Shown: positions 1-12,332 of the stretch, piece after piece
Position numbering within the stretch: position 1 is the first letter of the stretch
How the letters are laid out: each line of letters opens with the position of its first letter
Origin: Darksidea phi
Lineage: Eukaryota > Ascomycota > Dothideomycetes > Pleosporales > Lentitheciaceae
Assembly (NCBI GenBank): GCA_030770425.1
Contig: JASJFT010000038.1
Span: 186,001 to 250,000 of the forward strand
Length of the DNA: 64,000 nt
Direction of reading: 5' to 3'
Notes under the pieces: model-generated
Told to the model about the DNA's origin: nothing
What the model saw: the letters and a program-made list of their open reading frames with translations, nothing else
Database searches by the model: none
Made by a program: the position numbers and the translations under genes

Positions 1-2283
1 CTATTGCTTGGTGCGTTGGATGCGGGTTTACATGGCCGGAGTGACAGGGCAGTGGCGCTGACGACAGTCCTAGCAACGAGTGCAAGCGTAGGAAGATCAA
101 GTGCAATGGGCAGACGCCATGCCAGCGGTGCGGGAACCTGTCGCTCGAGTGCAACTATGCGCCGAACTGCTGTAACAACTTCAAAGAATCCGAGTAAAGG
201 GCCTCCAAATGGCTTTGCGATGACGCGCTGACTTTCATAGCGAGTTCAAGCAGATGTCGGCGCATATTGGGGATCTCCAGCAACAAGTCGAGACGCTCGC
301 GGCTAACATGAACTCCCTCAAGCACCAAGTCGAACTGCAAGGTGCAGGCTCGATTGGCACGCCTTTCGGTGCACAAGACTATCCTCGGACCATGTCCATC
401 GGTCATAGTTCCATGATCCCTCTTTCGCCCCCGCGGCCACCCACGAAGTCGTTCAGCAAGCATCCCCGCTTCCACGGACCCACGTCGAGCACGTTTAGTC
501 TGGGAGTAGCGAAGTCGAGCTTGAAGACTATGGGCATAACGGGGCCTGGGGACCTCGAAGACGAGGGGATGGTGACGCAGGATGCTACACCCATGGCTAG
601 TCCGCCCACTGGAAATGCTGCCCTCCCCAGGCCGGCGTTACATGCCGACAAGGATCCGATTTGGGCGCTCTCAAAGCACGATGCTTTGCGGTTGGTGCAT
701 GTGTGGCATGAAGAGATGGGATTAATGTATCCCTTCTTAGACATTGAGAAGGTTATACGGCATGCTGAGAGGCTATTCTCGTTCATCGAAGCTGCGAGTA
801 GAGCTGGCTTGATGCAAGGTGCACTACCCGGTGCGGATGCGATCCAGGACGACCAAACCAACATCTTGAAGATGATGCTTGCCATTGCCTTGGTTCTTGA
901 AGGGAATGGCAAGGATCCGCTAGGAGAAAGACTGTTCAGCAACGTCCTTCATGTTTTTGAAAGAACGTTATCAGAGCCAGTTGACTTGAGGAGCATCCAT
1001 AGACTGACAATAGCCGTGAGTACCCCAAAGGACATCCACAAGCTGCTGCTGATTGTGCTAGGCCATGTATCATTTTCACAGGGACGACGAAGCCCTCGCC
1101 TGGCGTATTATCGGTCTAGCTGCCCGTCAATGCTTTGAGATGGGCCTGCATCGTCGAGAGACGTATACCTCTTTTACCGATGCGGGGGAGCACGCTATAG
1201 CTATCAGGACATTTTGGTCTGTCTATGTTCTTGATAGACGTTGGAGCTTCGGGACGGGTCTACCGTTCGCTCTGCAAGAGTCGGACATCGATCAAAACCT
1301 TCCCAAGCCGGTGAGTTGTGTTTGCTGCCTAACTTCTACACGCAGCCTATTGATGCGATCTACAGGACGAATCTACGCCATATCTCAATGCAATGATTAC
1401 TTACAGTGTCATTGGATCAAAGGTTTGGAAGTCAGTCGCCAATACCGACGCCGCTCAGAATACAATCAATAAAGACGACATTGCATTCCTCGACTTCCAA
1501 GTGTTGAACTGGCTCCGATCGATACCGGACTCTCTAAAATTTATCCATCCGGACAGTGGGCAGCAGATTGAGCCACCGTCGCGCGGCCTTCATCGGCTTC
1601 AAGTCGCGCTGTACCTTCGAGCGAATCAGATGCGGATCCTGATCTATCGGTCTGTTTTGCACACTGCAACCTCCATCATGGAGAACCTGGACTTTGCGCA
1701 TACAGTTGTTAAGGTATCGAAGGACACTATCCGGATACTGACATACGTCAATCAGACATCAGATATTTACAAGGCGCAACAAACCATGTTCAACTACTTC
1801 CTCATATCTGCTCTTGCGGTCTTGTTTCTAGCAGTCGCACACGCACCGGCCGAATTCAGTCCTCAAGCTCGAGACGAGTTTTACATGGCCCTAGACCTAG
1901 TCCGCGGTCTGTCAGCAAATTCTTACGTCTCTAAACGTCTCTGGAAGACTATCAAGATGCTGAAGGAGGTCGGACCTAGACTGGGCCTAAACGTTCGCAA
2001 CGAAGCAGTGGACGCACACTCATCCGCAGCGGTTGCAATGGCAGGACTTGCCGGACATCAAGTTGACGAAATGACTGTCTTTTCGAATGGTAGGACTGGT
2101 AATGTTGACACGCCGCACGGGATGGCGTCAGATCTTACTACTCTGTTTGAAGCTGCGGGGGGGTTTTCCATGATACCAAATGGGTATGGACTTTCTGGCG
2201 CGGAAATAGGAAACGGGGATTATGCGACTGCTTTTGGTCATGAGAATGATGAGTTGGCGAAGATCATGCGGGATCTGTTTTGA
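1..2283 (+). CDS. Zn2Cys6 fungal transcription factor, 5' end outside the window
   Basis: Probable nuclear DNA-binding regulator; its targets cannot be read from the sequence. Exons are inferred as 1-10, 74-193, 241-1015, 1062-1310 and 1366-2283, with introns of 63, 47, 46 and 55 nt. After the first intron is removed the protein reads ACNECKRRKIKCNG, then TPCQRC and LEC, which gives the six cysteines of a binuclear zinc cluster. A heptad-like segment (SAHIGDLQQQVETLAANMNSL) follows and may dimerise. The middle part (residues encoded near 660-1310) matches the fungal_trans layout, including WSVYVLDRRWSFGTGLP. The last exon ends at TGA 2281-2283. The start codon and any residues before the zinc cluster lie left of the window. 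The family call is secure; orthology to a named regulator is not attempted. Confidence 0.9.
11..73 (+). other. Intron interrupting the zinc-cluster codons
   Basis: The donor GTGCGT follows ..GCTTG and the acceptor CCTAG precedes CAACGAGTGC. Splicing joins TG with C to create the first cysteine of the zinc cluster. Without this intron the reading frame before 74 gives no zinc-cluster sequence. Confidence 0.75.
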
Positions 2284-2999
2284 TCAATTGATGTTTGGGG
2301 GATAGGCTGTGTAGGATTTCTGCTGTCATGATGACGAGCGACTTGATGAACTCTGCGACAACATAGAGATGAACTTCATATTCAATCAATGCTTTGGAAC
2401 ACTCCACGCAACGGGTCACTGGTGATAGTTGTAACCGATCATCACGTGCAAACTGCAGCGGGGCTGACCCGCCAAGCCCCTACAACGAACCGCACCTGCC
2501 ACAGAAACCTACAACACCGTCAAAAGATGCACAACAACTCCAAACATTGTTGATCTGCCTCAAGGTTAGCTTCCACACCGTACCCATACCTGCTCGATCT
2601 CAACCCCTCGCCAGCCGACCTCACCCCGCCATTCGCTCGCCCGCTTGGCCTCGCGATTCCTCACGAGCTCGCATCCTTTACTACCGACGCGAGGGTCACC
2701 TCGCATACGCCATTATATCTCCATTCGCGACTACATGAATTAGACCTGTGTTTACGCGGGTTACCGGCCGACGCTTTTGCGCCCGAGTTTGGATTAACCC
2801 TCAACTTCGTCCCCACATTCTCTATTTTCGACCCCTCGCCATTCTGATACCATCGTATTGACGCGGCTCTCCGTTTCAGAGGCCGCCTTTCACAACGGTC
2901 GCAGTCCCCCCGCACGCGATTCGTATTTTATGACCGCTGCCTGCGAACTGTCCCCCAACCCACACCTCGTCGGTGCGCAACTACGAACTAGCTACATCC
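2284..2999. other. Intergenic; 3' flank of the regulator and 5' leader of CKB1
   Basis: No gene is supported here. The part from about 2560 to 2999 is pyrimidine-rich, as expected for a fungal promoter and leader. The open frames at 2394-2738 and 2661-2915 resemble nothing known and look like chance. Confidence 0.6.
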
Positions 3000-4094
3000 A
3001 TGTCGTCGTCATCGCAAGTTACCGAGTCATGGATATCGTCCTTTTGCGGCCTGCTAGGCCACGAATACTTCGCGGAGGTATCAGAGGATTTCATTGAGGA
3101 TGACTTCAACCTCACGGGCCTGCAGTCGCAGGTACCCATGTACAAGGAGGCTTTGGAGATGATACTGGACGTGGAGCCGGAGGACGACGAGGATGAGGAT
3201 GAGGAAGAGGACGAGGATGAGGACGATGATGAGATTCTAGGCGACGAGCGACCAACGGGTTACCGAAGGGCGAGCGACCGAAGGCACCTCCGGATAGCTT
3301 CAGACCTTAGCGTGATAGAAAGCTCCGCCGAGCTGCTCTACGGCCTCATACATCAGCGCTACATCACATCACGGCCCGGGATCCAACAGATGGCGGAAAA
3401 ATACGAGCTGCAGCACTTTGGCACCTGCCCGCGCGTACATTGCAACTCATGCAAAGTGCTGCCGGTGGGGTTGAACGATAGCCCCGGCCACGAGACCGTG
3501 AAGCTGTTCTGCCCCTCCTGCTTAGACGTCTACACACCGCCCAATTCGCGCTTCCAGACCGTCGACGGCGCTTTCTTCGGCACAACATTCCCCTCCCTCT
3601 TCTTCATGACCTTTACAGATCTCGACATCGGCGGTGTCCGCAACACCTCTAGCGGCGCCGCAGACGCCCTCCTCGCCATCCAAGCCGCAAACGCCGACGC
3701 AAAGTCCCGTAACAACAATACCACCCCTGCCAACGTCACCTCGATAAACGGCATCCCGCCCCACAACCTTGCGCCAGGCCTCGGCGCAGGAAACATTTAC
3801 GAGCCCCGCATATATGGATTTAGGGTTAGCGAGAGAGCGAAATCAGGTCCACGTATGAAATGGTTACGGATGAAGCCCGCAGATGTCACGGAACTAGATG
3901 AGACGAGGAGGTATTGGGAGGAGCGTGAGGAGGATGGCGATCGGCCGGATGACGAAGACCTTAATATGGTGGACGTAGCGGAGGGGAAAGCAGCTCGGAG
4001 GAAGAAGATCGTGGGTAGGAGGAGACGGGCCAATGGCTCGGAGAACGTGGGGGGCAGTCCGATGGATACAAATGGCGTAGGGGCTGTAGGCTAG
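3000..4094 (+). CDS. CKB1: Casein kinase II regulatory (beta) subunit
   Basis: Regulatory subunit of the CK2 tetramer; it binds two catalytic alpha subunits and modulates substrate choice in nucleus and cytoplasm. It is a single exon of 364 codons. I take the ATG at 3000 ([11 protein letters not shown]) because family homology begins there; an in-frame ATG at 2973 adds only nine residues. The order is: N-terminal [17 protein letters not shown], a long pure Asp/Glu stretch at about residues 53-74, [11 protein letters not shown], then the zinc-binding core CPRVHC ... CPSC with [10 protein letters not shown] and [14 protein letters not shown]. The acidic insert resembles yeast Ckb1 rather than Ckb2 (family knowledge). 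About 60 low-complexity residues separate the zinc core from the conserved [19 protein letters not shown] segment, and the tail is basic ([11 protein letters not shown]). Confidence 0.96.
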   Translation: MSSSSQVTESWISSFCGLLGHEYFAEVSEDFIEDDFNLTGLQSQVPMYKEALEMILDVEPEDDEDEDEEEDEDEDDDEILGDERPTGYRRASDRRHLRIASDLSVIESSAELLYGLIHQRYITSRPGIQQMAEKYELQHFGTCPRVHCNSCKVLPVGLNDSPGHETVKLFCPSCLDVYTPPNSRFQTVDGAFFGTTFPSLFFMTFTDLDIGGVRNTSSGAADALLAIQAANADAKSRNNNTTPANVTSINGIPPHNLAPGLGAGNIYEPRIYGFRVSERAKSGPRMKWLRMKPADVTELDETRRYWEEREEDGDRPDDEDLNMVDVAEGKAARRKKIVGRRRRANGSENVGGSPMDTNGVGAVG

Positions 4095-5325
4095 GTTGCA
4101 TTATGGGACGAGAAACGAGTGACGGTTTTACATGAGGGGAATCAGACTCATCGCCCGAGAATTCTCGGAGCTAGAAATTCGGATAGGGATACGTGGTTGC
4201 CAAGGTAGCAGAGATGTTATACTCTTGCGTGTGTGCGTGTTGGGTTAGATGCACTTTTTCTCCGTTGCGGCTTCTTCAACTTTAGCAACTTTTTTTTCTT
4301 GCGGGGTACGGACTATTACCATTATTCTCATCACATCATGGGATTTTCTCCCAATCAATCAAGCAATCAATTCCTTGGGGCCATCGGCTTTATGGATGGA
4401 TCCCCGGCTGAAGGATCGCTTCCGTTACTGAGACAATGGCTTCTGACACCCTTCTGGATGAACTTTACTGGCTTCCTACCTCTATAAGTGTCTAGCACTA
4501 TGACACACGTATGGCAGTTGGCTCGAGTGGCACGTCGGAAATACCTGTCGGGATGATTTGGACCTCTCACGTAACAAGATTGGGTATCACTCCACTTCGA
4601 ATGAGGGGAACCTTTATTAGAGATGCACCGAGATAGAACAGGGCCCGTCTCCTACCCGTGGCGACCCTGTGCTCACGCCGCATGTTTTTACCCGTCGCCC
4701 AGAACATCTAGCTAATGCTGATCCGGCTCCATGCTAAATACATTAAGAGACCATGCCGCTTGTTGTGATTGACAGATAGAGAAAGCCTAGGAGACGAAAA
4801 CCACCATCGATGTAGAACTCCAGTAAATGCTCATGTGGGAAGGACATAAAGACCGGAAACAGAAGAGACTCGTCTAAGCCGCAGCTGGAAGCAGATATAC
4901 TGATGAGTACGGACTAGGAGAAAGAGGCCGGGTGAGGTAGAGGAGAACTAAACACCCGGTCGGGCATAGGTCTAAAGGCTTTTGAGAGTACAGGGGTAAA
5001 GCATAGTAGGCCATCTGCGAGCAACGTACAGGTCCGAGGCGACTGCCGGCAGGTGCAGATCAAGCGCATTGGTGGCGCGAAAGAGCCGCCGTTTTGGTCT
5101 TCTTCTTGCGCTGATAGCGCATCATGCGACCCCCTTGGGCAATTTGGCCGTTCCCGCTGCTGCGCGACATGGCACACCAGGGCACATCCTCGTCAGAGTG
5201 CATCGAAGCCATCGCGAAAGAGTCGGTATTGTGGCCATAGTATAGCATGATCCCGGCACGCGTTTTCTTGATGCCTAGGATGCCGATGGCGCCGGCTGAG
5301 TTACTATTCTTGACACTTGGGTGAC
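4095..5325. other. Intergenic between CKB1 and the Taspase gene (convergent)
   Basis: The two flanking genes point at each other, so this stretch holds two 3' ends. The short open frames (for example 4233-4487 and 4914-5177) show no recognisable motif. I see no RNA gene or repeat. Confidence 0.55.
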
Positions 5326-7110
5326 CTAATTGCTGTCAATAGTATCCAAACAAATATACTTGCATTGCTTACCCATGAATTCGTTTTCAATCATCGACCG
5401 GAGTGCCTCGTCCTCAGTAACCTCAGTATATTCGCCGCCCTTGCCCCTTTTGACGCTTTGATACAACCTTTCTGCACAGACCGTAGCGGCCATGGTTGTT
5501 GCCATATGCTCGCCGGTACCGCTGGTAACAGTGCCAACACATGTCCGTTCCTGGTCGTCTGTATCTATCGGGATAACAGCCGCGCCAACACCAACAAGGG
5601 CAGCGGGACCAACTCGACCTCTATATTTCATCCCAATTCCACCGGAGGAGGCTGCACAGGCTATGTTACCCCATCCATCGACAGCAATGGCGCCAACAGT
5701 GTCAGTAATATGATCTTCCTTACCAGAGCCAGCTTCAGAAGGGGTGGCGGACTGATTCAAGGCGGTCGATACAAGAGAGATAGGGTCCTCAGTATAGCTC
5801 TCTAGAGACGTGTTAGACGACGGCGTATTTGTGGGGACAGCAGGTGGTTTCATCGTAGTGGCGCTAGACGTTGAGTCTGATGCTTCTTCGGAACCATCAC
5901 CCCATGACCTACGACCGAAAGTCGCATTACGGCCAGCACTCAATGTCGTGGAGTCTTCTCCAACGCGATCCATCGTGGCATTTCGCGTGCTGCGCGAGTG
6001 CCGGAATTGACCGAGTGTAGGCACCTTTTGCGTGCTGTTGATGAAAGCATTGCGAGACGACTCTTCAACAATCAGCGGTCGTGCTATTGGAGACTCCGGG
6101 TACTGTTCGGATTTGAAGGATTCTGGTGTCGGAATGCGATCGTCGCTCGTAGAGCTACCTATCGATTTGTCCAACTGGGGCCTGGAAAGATAAGACAGGG
6201 AAGGCGAGCTCTCATCTCCCGCGTAATAGAGCGCGTCTTCAGATGCAACCGGGGATACAGGTCGAGCCAACATCGGATAACCTTGCAGTAGATTCTTTGT
6301 GTGCTCGCGTCGCAGCCGTTCTTGTTCGACTTCGTCTTCGGTTGAGGCGGGAGGCCGGATCTTCCAGCAGGATGGATGAGCCCTACTCTTCCTCGCTTTG
6401 CGCTCCGCTCCTTTGAGATCCGACTTCCATCGAAGCCACCTCTCTTTTGCGGCGGGGGAGACAAGCGCATCGTGAGGCAGTTCGGGCATGCCCATCTCCC
6501 GGGCGAAATCCAAGGCCCCTTGAGCAACCAGGAGGTTCGGTGGAACGCGACGTAGAGTCAGCGTTTGCGCCGTATGGTTCAGGACCATTCTAGCAAGCGA
6601 AATTGGGTTCTTGATACCTTACAATGCCTTTGTTAGTAGCCATGGTTTAGCGGGTTGAGCATAACATACTGAACACAGCTCCGACCGCTCCGCTGCGACC
6701 GTTGTGATCAACAATAGAAGCGTCGCACTCAACGACTCCGTCCATGGCGAGGTTGCTGCCGTAGCCTGCGTTGGTGATTTCTCGATCCTCGAGTATCTTG
6801 ACGGCCATCTCAGCGGCGTCCAACGCTGAACCACCGTTACGTAGGATCAACATGGCGACCTGTGCGGCGCTGAGAACATGGACTGTTAGCAGTAGTCTCT
6901 AAGGCAGGCCAGTTCGGGGACATTGACTACGTACTCATTGCAGGCTTCCAGGTGAATCTTTTCGTTTGCATGGCTGTGATAGCCCGCTCCAGCATGGACG
7001 AATATGCAGCATATATCATTCCGGTGCGGACTTTGTGTGGCTTTTCGTGTGAGTGAATCAGGTTGGATCGCGCCGTCAACGGCTCCAGATTGATTGGCTG
7101 ATACCGACAT
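5326..7110 (-). CDS. TASP1: Taspase1-type threonine aspartase (Ntn hydrolase)
   Basis: Homologue of threonine aspartase 1, an N-terminal-nucleophile hydrolase made as one chain that cleaves itself before a threonine. Exons are 7110-6935, 6869-6670 and 6617-5326 (introns of 65 and 52 nt), giving 555 codons. The alpha part reads CIFVHAGAGYHS, then LRNGGSALDAAEMAVKILED, TNAGYGSNLAMDG and VECDASIVD. The nucleophile region DTVGAIAVDGWGNIACAASSGG places the expected autocleavage between Asp431 and Thr432. Between them lies about 160 residues of Ser/Pro-rich low complexity not present in the 420-residue human enzyme. The ATG at 7110 (MSVSANQ) is chosen because the frame further upstream has only a GTG. 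The human protease cuts MLL and TFIIA, but its substrate here is unknown. It diverges from ARP3. Confidence 0.88.
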
Positions 7111-8030
7111 GCTCTTGTCTCGTGTGCCCGAGAAGCGTCGGCGGAGGCCGCGGAATGGACCAAATTTATCCAGCTTTGCACGCGGCAGGCGGGTGATGTT
7201 AAGGCGCGCTATCACGTCTGATGTGCTGTCTGCCTTGGATTCACAGATCTGGCTTTCGATTTCGAGAGCTCTATTGCAGGCTTAGGATTGCGGGTGGTGA
7301 AGGCGCAAAGGTAGGCAAGGTGGCGTGAGCCGTACCCAGAGTGGGGGGCAGAAAGAGAGTCTGTGTGTTTGGGAGTCTGGTCAAGGGTGCATTGGTGGTA
7401 CAGTAGGTGGACAGTCGGGCTATGAGTGGAGAGGTGAGTCGGAAATTAGAGCAGAGGTGCGGTGAGGAGAGGAAATGAAAAATGACGAAATGAATGGAGT
7501 CGCCGCAACGAGGCACCGGACTCTTGTGTCCTAGAGCTATAGCGAGAAGCAATGAGAGTGGTGAGAGGTGCTTTGGGTGGGCGCTGTAGGGTTGGGTGAG
7601 TGGGTGGAGGAGAGGTTCAGCAACGGGCTCCAAGAGTCAAGGGCGACCGCTCCTTCCTCAAATGTAGCCGCAAGCCATGTGAGCCGAACAAGTCACTTTA
7701 TATATATGCACGGCAAGCACTCCGAGCGCTGATGGGAGGAGCAAGACGTTGTTGACGTTGCTGAAGTTGCAGGCACAACAAAGTGACGATCAAGTTTCCG
7801 CCCCTCTCGAGTCCACACGACGGGGCCAAGACGGCACGGGTGGAGTGGAACGGGGCACTGGCGGGGCACGAGCTGCTGCGCCCGGCGCTTTCGACGCCCA
7901 CACCCAACCAGCCATCCCACTTGACGAATCCACGACTACCGCTCCAACGCTTCGCACCCACGCCCCCCTTCAAGCGGGAACTCCTGAGCTGCTTCTTGCT
8001 TGCCCCCTAGTCGAGGAAGCAGCAGCAAAC
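7111..8030. other. Divergent promoter region, Taspase (-) / ARP3 (+)
   Basis: About 920 bp separate the two start codons. Part of it is pyrimidine-rich on the minus strand (about 7270-7640). No gene is supported; the overlapping open frames in this region are low-complexity. Confidence 0.6.
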
Positions 8031-9566
8031 ATGGCGACCCAAACTCCCGCCGTTGTCATGGACAAGTAAGCTCTCCCGCAGCCTGCGCCCATCTACAGCG
8101 CAATTGCATACTGACCGCCGATTGCAGCGGCACGGGCTACTCGAAGCTTGGTACGATGGATTGTCCCGCAATAGCTTCCGATCCATACTCATAGTATCTT
8201 TTAGGTTTCGCCGGCAACGACTCCCCCTCCTTCGTCTTCCCCACTGCAATATCCACGAAAGCTCCCGCTGGCGGCGCCGGCGGCTCCGGCTCAGGACGCC
8301 CCGCGGTCGCGAACAAGCCCTCCTTTTTGACCGGTGGTGCTGGTCCCGGTAGCCACTTGCACGGGAAGCGCGGCACCGAGGATTTGGACTTCTTCATTGG
8401 CGATGAGGCACTGTCAGCGGCTGCAGGGCCTGGCTACGGCGTTCACTACCCTATTAGACACGGCCAGGTAGACAATTGGGTATGGGAGGACACTCTCGTC
8501 ATGGACTGCGGAAGCTGACACAGGGCAGGATCTCATGGAGCGCTTCTGGTCAAACTCGATATTCAAGTACCTGCGAGTGGAACCTGAAGACCACTACTTC
8601 CTCCTCACTGAGCCCGTAAGACGATCACTTTAGCAAAACAACACCCTAAACTGACATTCTTAGCCTCTCAACCCTCCTGAAAACCGTGAGAACACCGCCG
8701 AGATCATGTTTGAATCATTCAATTGCGCTGGTCTTTACATTGCTGTACAAGCTGTGCTCGCCTTGGCCGCCTCGTGGACTAGTTCCAAGGTCCATGACCG
8801 ATCACTTACCGGTACAGTCATCGACTCCGGCGCCGGTGTTACCCACGTTATCCCCGTCGCCGAAGGCTACGTGATTGGATCCTCTATTAAGAGCGTGCCC
8901 ATTGCTGGTCGCGATATCACCAACTTCGTGCAGTCGCTGCTCCGAGACCGCGGCGAGCCCGACTCCTCCCTCCAAACCGCCGAGCGCATCAAGGAGGAAT
9001 TCTGCTACGTCTGCCCAGATATCGTGAAAGAATTCACCCGCTTTGATCGGGAGCCGGACGACCGGTTTCGTAAGCACACCGTGAACTACCCAAATGGCAA
9101 GTCGGTACAGGTCGACGTTGGGTACGAGCGCTTCTTAGCGCCTGAGATCTTCTTCAACCCTGAAATTTATTCATCAGACTTTCTGACACCTCTGCCTAAC
9201 ATCGTCGATACCGTTATCCAAACCTCGCCCATCGACGTGCGCAGGGGCCTCTACAAGAACATCGTGCTATCGGGCGGTTCAACCCTGTACAAGGATTTTG
9301 GCCGGCGTCTACAGCGCGATATCCGGCACCTTGTGGATGCCAGGATCAAAGCCTCGGAAGCTAGGAGCGGAGGCGCGAAGAGCGGAGGCTTGGACGTGCA
9401 GGTCATTTCGCACAAGAGGCAGAGGCACGGTCCATGGTTCGGAGGCAGTCTACTTGGCCAAACACCAGAGTTCCGGAGTTATTGCCACACCAAGGCAGAG
9501 TATGACGAGATTGGCCCCAGCATTGTCAGAAGGTTTGCGTTGCTGGGTGGACCGGGAAGCACGTAG
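8031..9566 (+). CDS. ARP3: Actin-related protein 3 (Arp2/3 complex)
   Basis: Core subunit of the Arp2/3 complex, which nucleates branched actin filaments at endocytic patches. Exons are 8031-8065, 8128-8150, 8205-8479, 8529-8615 and 8664-9566; the product is 440 residues. The second exon is only 23 nt. The actin-fold phosphate loop [15 protein letters not shown] is assembled across the first two introns, which confirms them. Further family signatures are [103 protein letters not shown] and the C-terminal [16 protein letters not shown]. The segment after FVFPTAIS is Gly/Ser/Ala-rich, as in other fungal Arp3 proteins. Confidence 0.97.
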
Positions 9567-9943
9567 AGTGAGCATTTTGTTTGCCCAACCCAAGGGGATC
9601 GCAGTTGTCAAGGCTTGGTTGATGCGTGGTGATGTTGATGACTGGGTGGTTGCTGAAAAGACTATCTTGTTCATGGCAGCGAGACTGCTTCAAAGTCAAA
9701 TGCAAATGCCAAAAATACCCTTACAACCTCCCTCATGTTACCCAAGCATTCAGACAATGTTCAAGTGAGCAAGGCGCTGAGCCCGCACATGTGGAAAGTC
9801 CATCAGCAGCATAATGAAATGTTCGAAGCTTACAAATTAGCAACCGGACGAACATCAACCTAGCCTGAATCGAATGAGCCGAAACATAAAAAACTTTTTC
9901 ATGCCCATTCCCATCGTATTCAAACCTCGACACCAAAGCCTGC
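9567..9943. other. Convergent 3' region between ARP3 and the F-box gene
   Basis: It holds the two 3' ends. No further gene, repeat or RNA was recognised. Confidence 0.55.
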
Positions 9944-11690
9944 TCACTCACGCGAACCCGTATCCGCCTTCCACCTCTGCATTTTAGCCCTAGCTTTCTC
10001 CTCACTATTAGCCCACCACCAAACCTTCCACCAAGTCTCCCCCCACTGCTTCCTCCAAGTCGCTTTAACGTCCTGCAGTCTTTCTATCCCCCCCAGGGAC
10101 GCCGAAAGTGCCTTCGTCTCTAGGAAGGCTGCCGAGTCGTCGACCAGCTTGAACAGGGATGTTGCATCTGGTTGTACAACCCAGTGGCGTTGCGGTCTGA
10201 CCTCATTTTGGTTGATGGTGGCGTGGGCGATCATGTTGAGGTGGAAGATTGCTTCCTGGAGGAGGCGTGTAGTGTGCATGATGTGGATGGCAGTGGAGGC
10301 GGTGGGTGAAGGGGAAGGGGGGAAGGAGGGCGTTGGTGAGGGGCGTTGGTGATGTTCTGTTGAAGTGGGGATGGGGAGTTTAGGGTAGGGTCTTTTGCGG
10401 CATACTCGGGACCGGATTACTAGGTCGATTAAGTCAGGCGGTTGGAGGTAGGTTTGACCTGCGATGAGGAAGAGCTGCAGGAACCTGTCAATGCGTTAGC
10501 AGTGTTGCACGTTTTTACTAGTGAGCTTGAGGGCAGCTGTAGGACATGAGACCTGCTAAAAGGAGCTGGCGACAGCTAAGCCCTTCAAAGCCCTCGAGAC
10601 GGGGCATGCGCGTGTGGAGAGGATGAGAAGACACCGGGCTCATGAGATGTTCCGTACCTTGTGTGAACGGGCTTTGACAACTCTAAATAGGATGGGAAAC
10701 TCAAGGGGAGCTTCGAGGAGCAACGATCTGCCAGGAAATGGCCATGCGTCGGTAACAAGTGGTGATACAGAAATCGAAATACTGCGTGACGATCCAAATC
10801 ATCTAAAAGCGGTATGGCTGTATGCTTTTGGATCCACCGCTTGCAGGTATCCAGGAGTCTGATCTGCAAGACGAAGCTTGGTGCTGGGTATTGGAAGTGC
10901 GTTAACACCCAGCGGATCTCATTGAGAAGCCATACGGACGTGGCTGCGGCATAAAAGCGGTTCCTTTGGTCTGTATTGAAGCTGGTGTAGGATTGTGACT
11001 CTGAAGACGAACGCGCGGCCAGCTCACCGTCTCGGAATTCTTCCTCTCGCTGGAGCATCATGTCTAATGGTAGCGATATAATGTTAGTTGCTAAGCGATT
11101 CAGAAAGAGGGGTTCACCGCCCATCATCACAAATGGGAAGTTGCACTGCTTGCGTAGCAATCCAAACTGCGGAACTACGTACTATACTTGTTCCGGAACC
11201 TCGATTCATCGGTATCGAAATCGGCTGATAGCAGCTCGGAATCGGTCAATTGTCTAGCCAGCCATTCATTTTCCAGGATTCGGATTCCTTGATAACGAGC
11301 CAGAATTTCATGTATTCGTGTGTCTGGAAGGCATACAGTGCATGGTCCAAACGGGCAGTCATCGGTGACGGCAGAGACCAACTCAGCTTCGAAATGGTGA
11401 AAGAGGAATGCGTCCTGAGGTTGCGTCGCTGGGATTCGCACGTTTCCATTCGTGAAATGCTGAACAATGTGACAATGAAGACCCAGCATCTTGCTGAGTG
11501 GAATATCGAACCTGTGCTGAAGAGATTTGCCAATAACGGACCGCATGATGCGGGTGTAGACCGTTAGATGCCGGATCACATCGTAGGTAGACTTGCATGT
11601 CCGAGAGAAGTGATGTACATCGTCTATGTTGTCCAGATAGTGATAGATCTCCTCGAGCAATTCTGCGGGTAGGCGTGAAATAGGCGCCAT
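9944..11690 (-). CDS. F-box protein, possibly frame-shifted
   Basis: Starts MAPISRLPAELLEEIYHYLDNIDDVHHFSRTC, a clear F-box (a Skp1-binding module of SCF ubiquitin ligases). The first segment, 11690 to about 11178, is open to a stop at 11175. The next coding segment is open from about 11180 to 10658 in another frame. A 173-nt intron (10657-10485) then joins ..VHTR to FLQLFLIAGQTYLQPP, and the last exon runs 10484-9944. Between the first two segments only a 21-nt GT..AG span exists, which is too short for splicing and leaves the wrong phase. I therefore suspect a single-base indel near 11175-11185. An unusual intron of about 135 nt, removing the GGEPLFLNRLATN segment, is the alternative. No C-terminal repeat type is recognised, so the substrate is unknown. 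Confidence 0.7.
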
Positions 11691-12332
11691 AGCACAGAAG
11701 ATTGCAAAAAGGTGAAAACGTGCGGAACTAGAGGGGGATAACGTAGACTGGTCAAGATCGGCTGTTCAGGCGGAGTGTGCTTGTTGGATGGCTGCAATGT
11801 GGTGAGGTAATGAGTAAGGTATCAAGCTAGCGGGTTTGTGAAATTGTAAGAGCGCTACAGTTTTACCATAGGTAATAAATGTGCATTCGGAGGATTGTCG
11901 GGCGACGTGGTTGAAGTTTAAAAATATGGGGGGTATAGATGCGTCCGGTGGTGCTTGACGCTGGGCTTCGTCAGGTCAGCCCGCCGAATTGGTTGCCTGG
12001 GGCAGGTAAGGTGTCCGCTGGTACCGAGTCGACTGTCTGCTCCCGCTCCAGTTGTTGAGAAGGTAAGAACGGGCTGATGGATTGCCCGTCTGTTGGAAAG
12101 GAAGATCATGATTGATTTGAGAATTATAGTGGAAGTAAGTCATTGCGGCGAAATGATATGTAGTAGCATTGTAGGTGGTAAGAGTGGGGAGGCTTCTGAT
12201 TGGGCAAGGGCGACCTCAACAAAGATGCCGACTTGCCGACAAAATGCCAAGCCCAGTGTTCACTTGCGACGCCGCTGCTTCATACATCACCGCCATATTG
12301 TCCCTCGACAACTTCCAGCCCCGTTTCCCAAG
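11691..12332. other. Divergent promoter region, F-box gene (-) / TAF10 (+)
   Basis: No gene is supported. A reverse-strand CCAAT box (ATTGG, about 12199-12203) lies about 130 bp upstream of the TAF10 start. Confidence 0.55.

Noticed and set aside
9298..9768. 156-codon open frame at the ARP3 3' end
   Set aside because: Shadow frame over the conserved ARP3 C-terminus; no motif.
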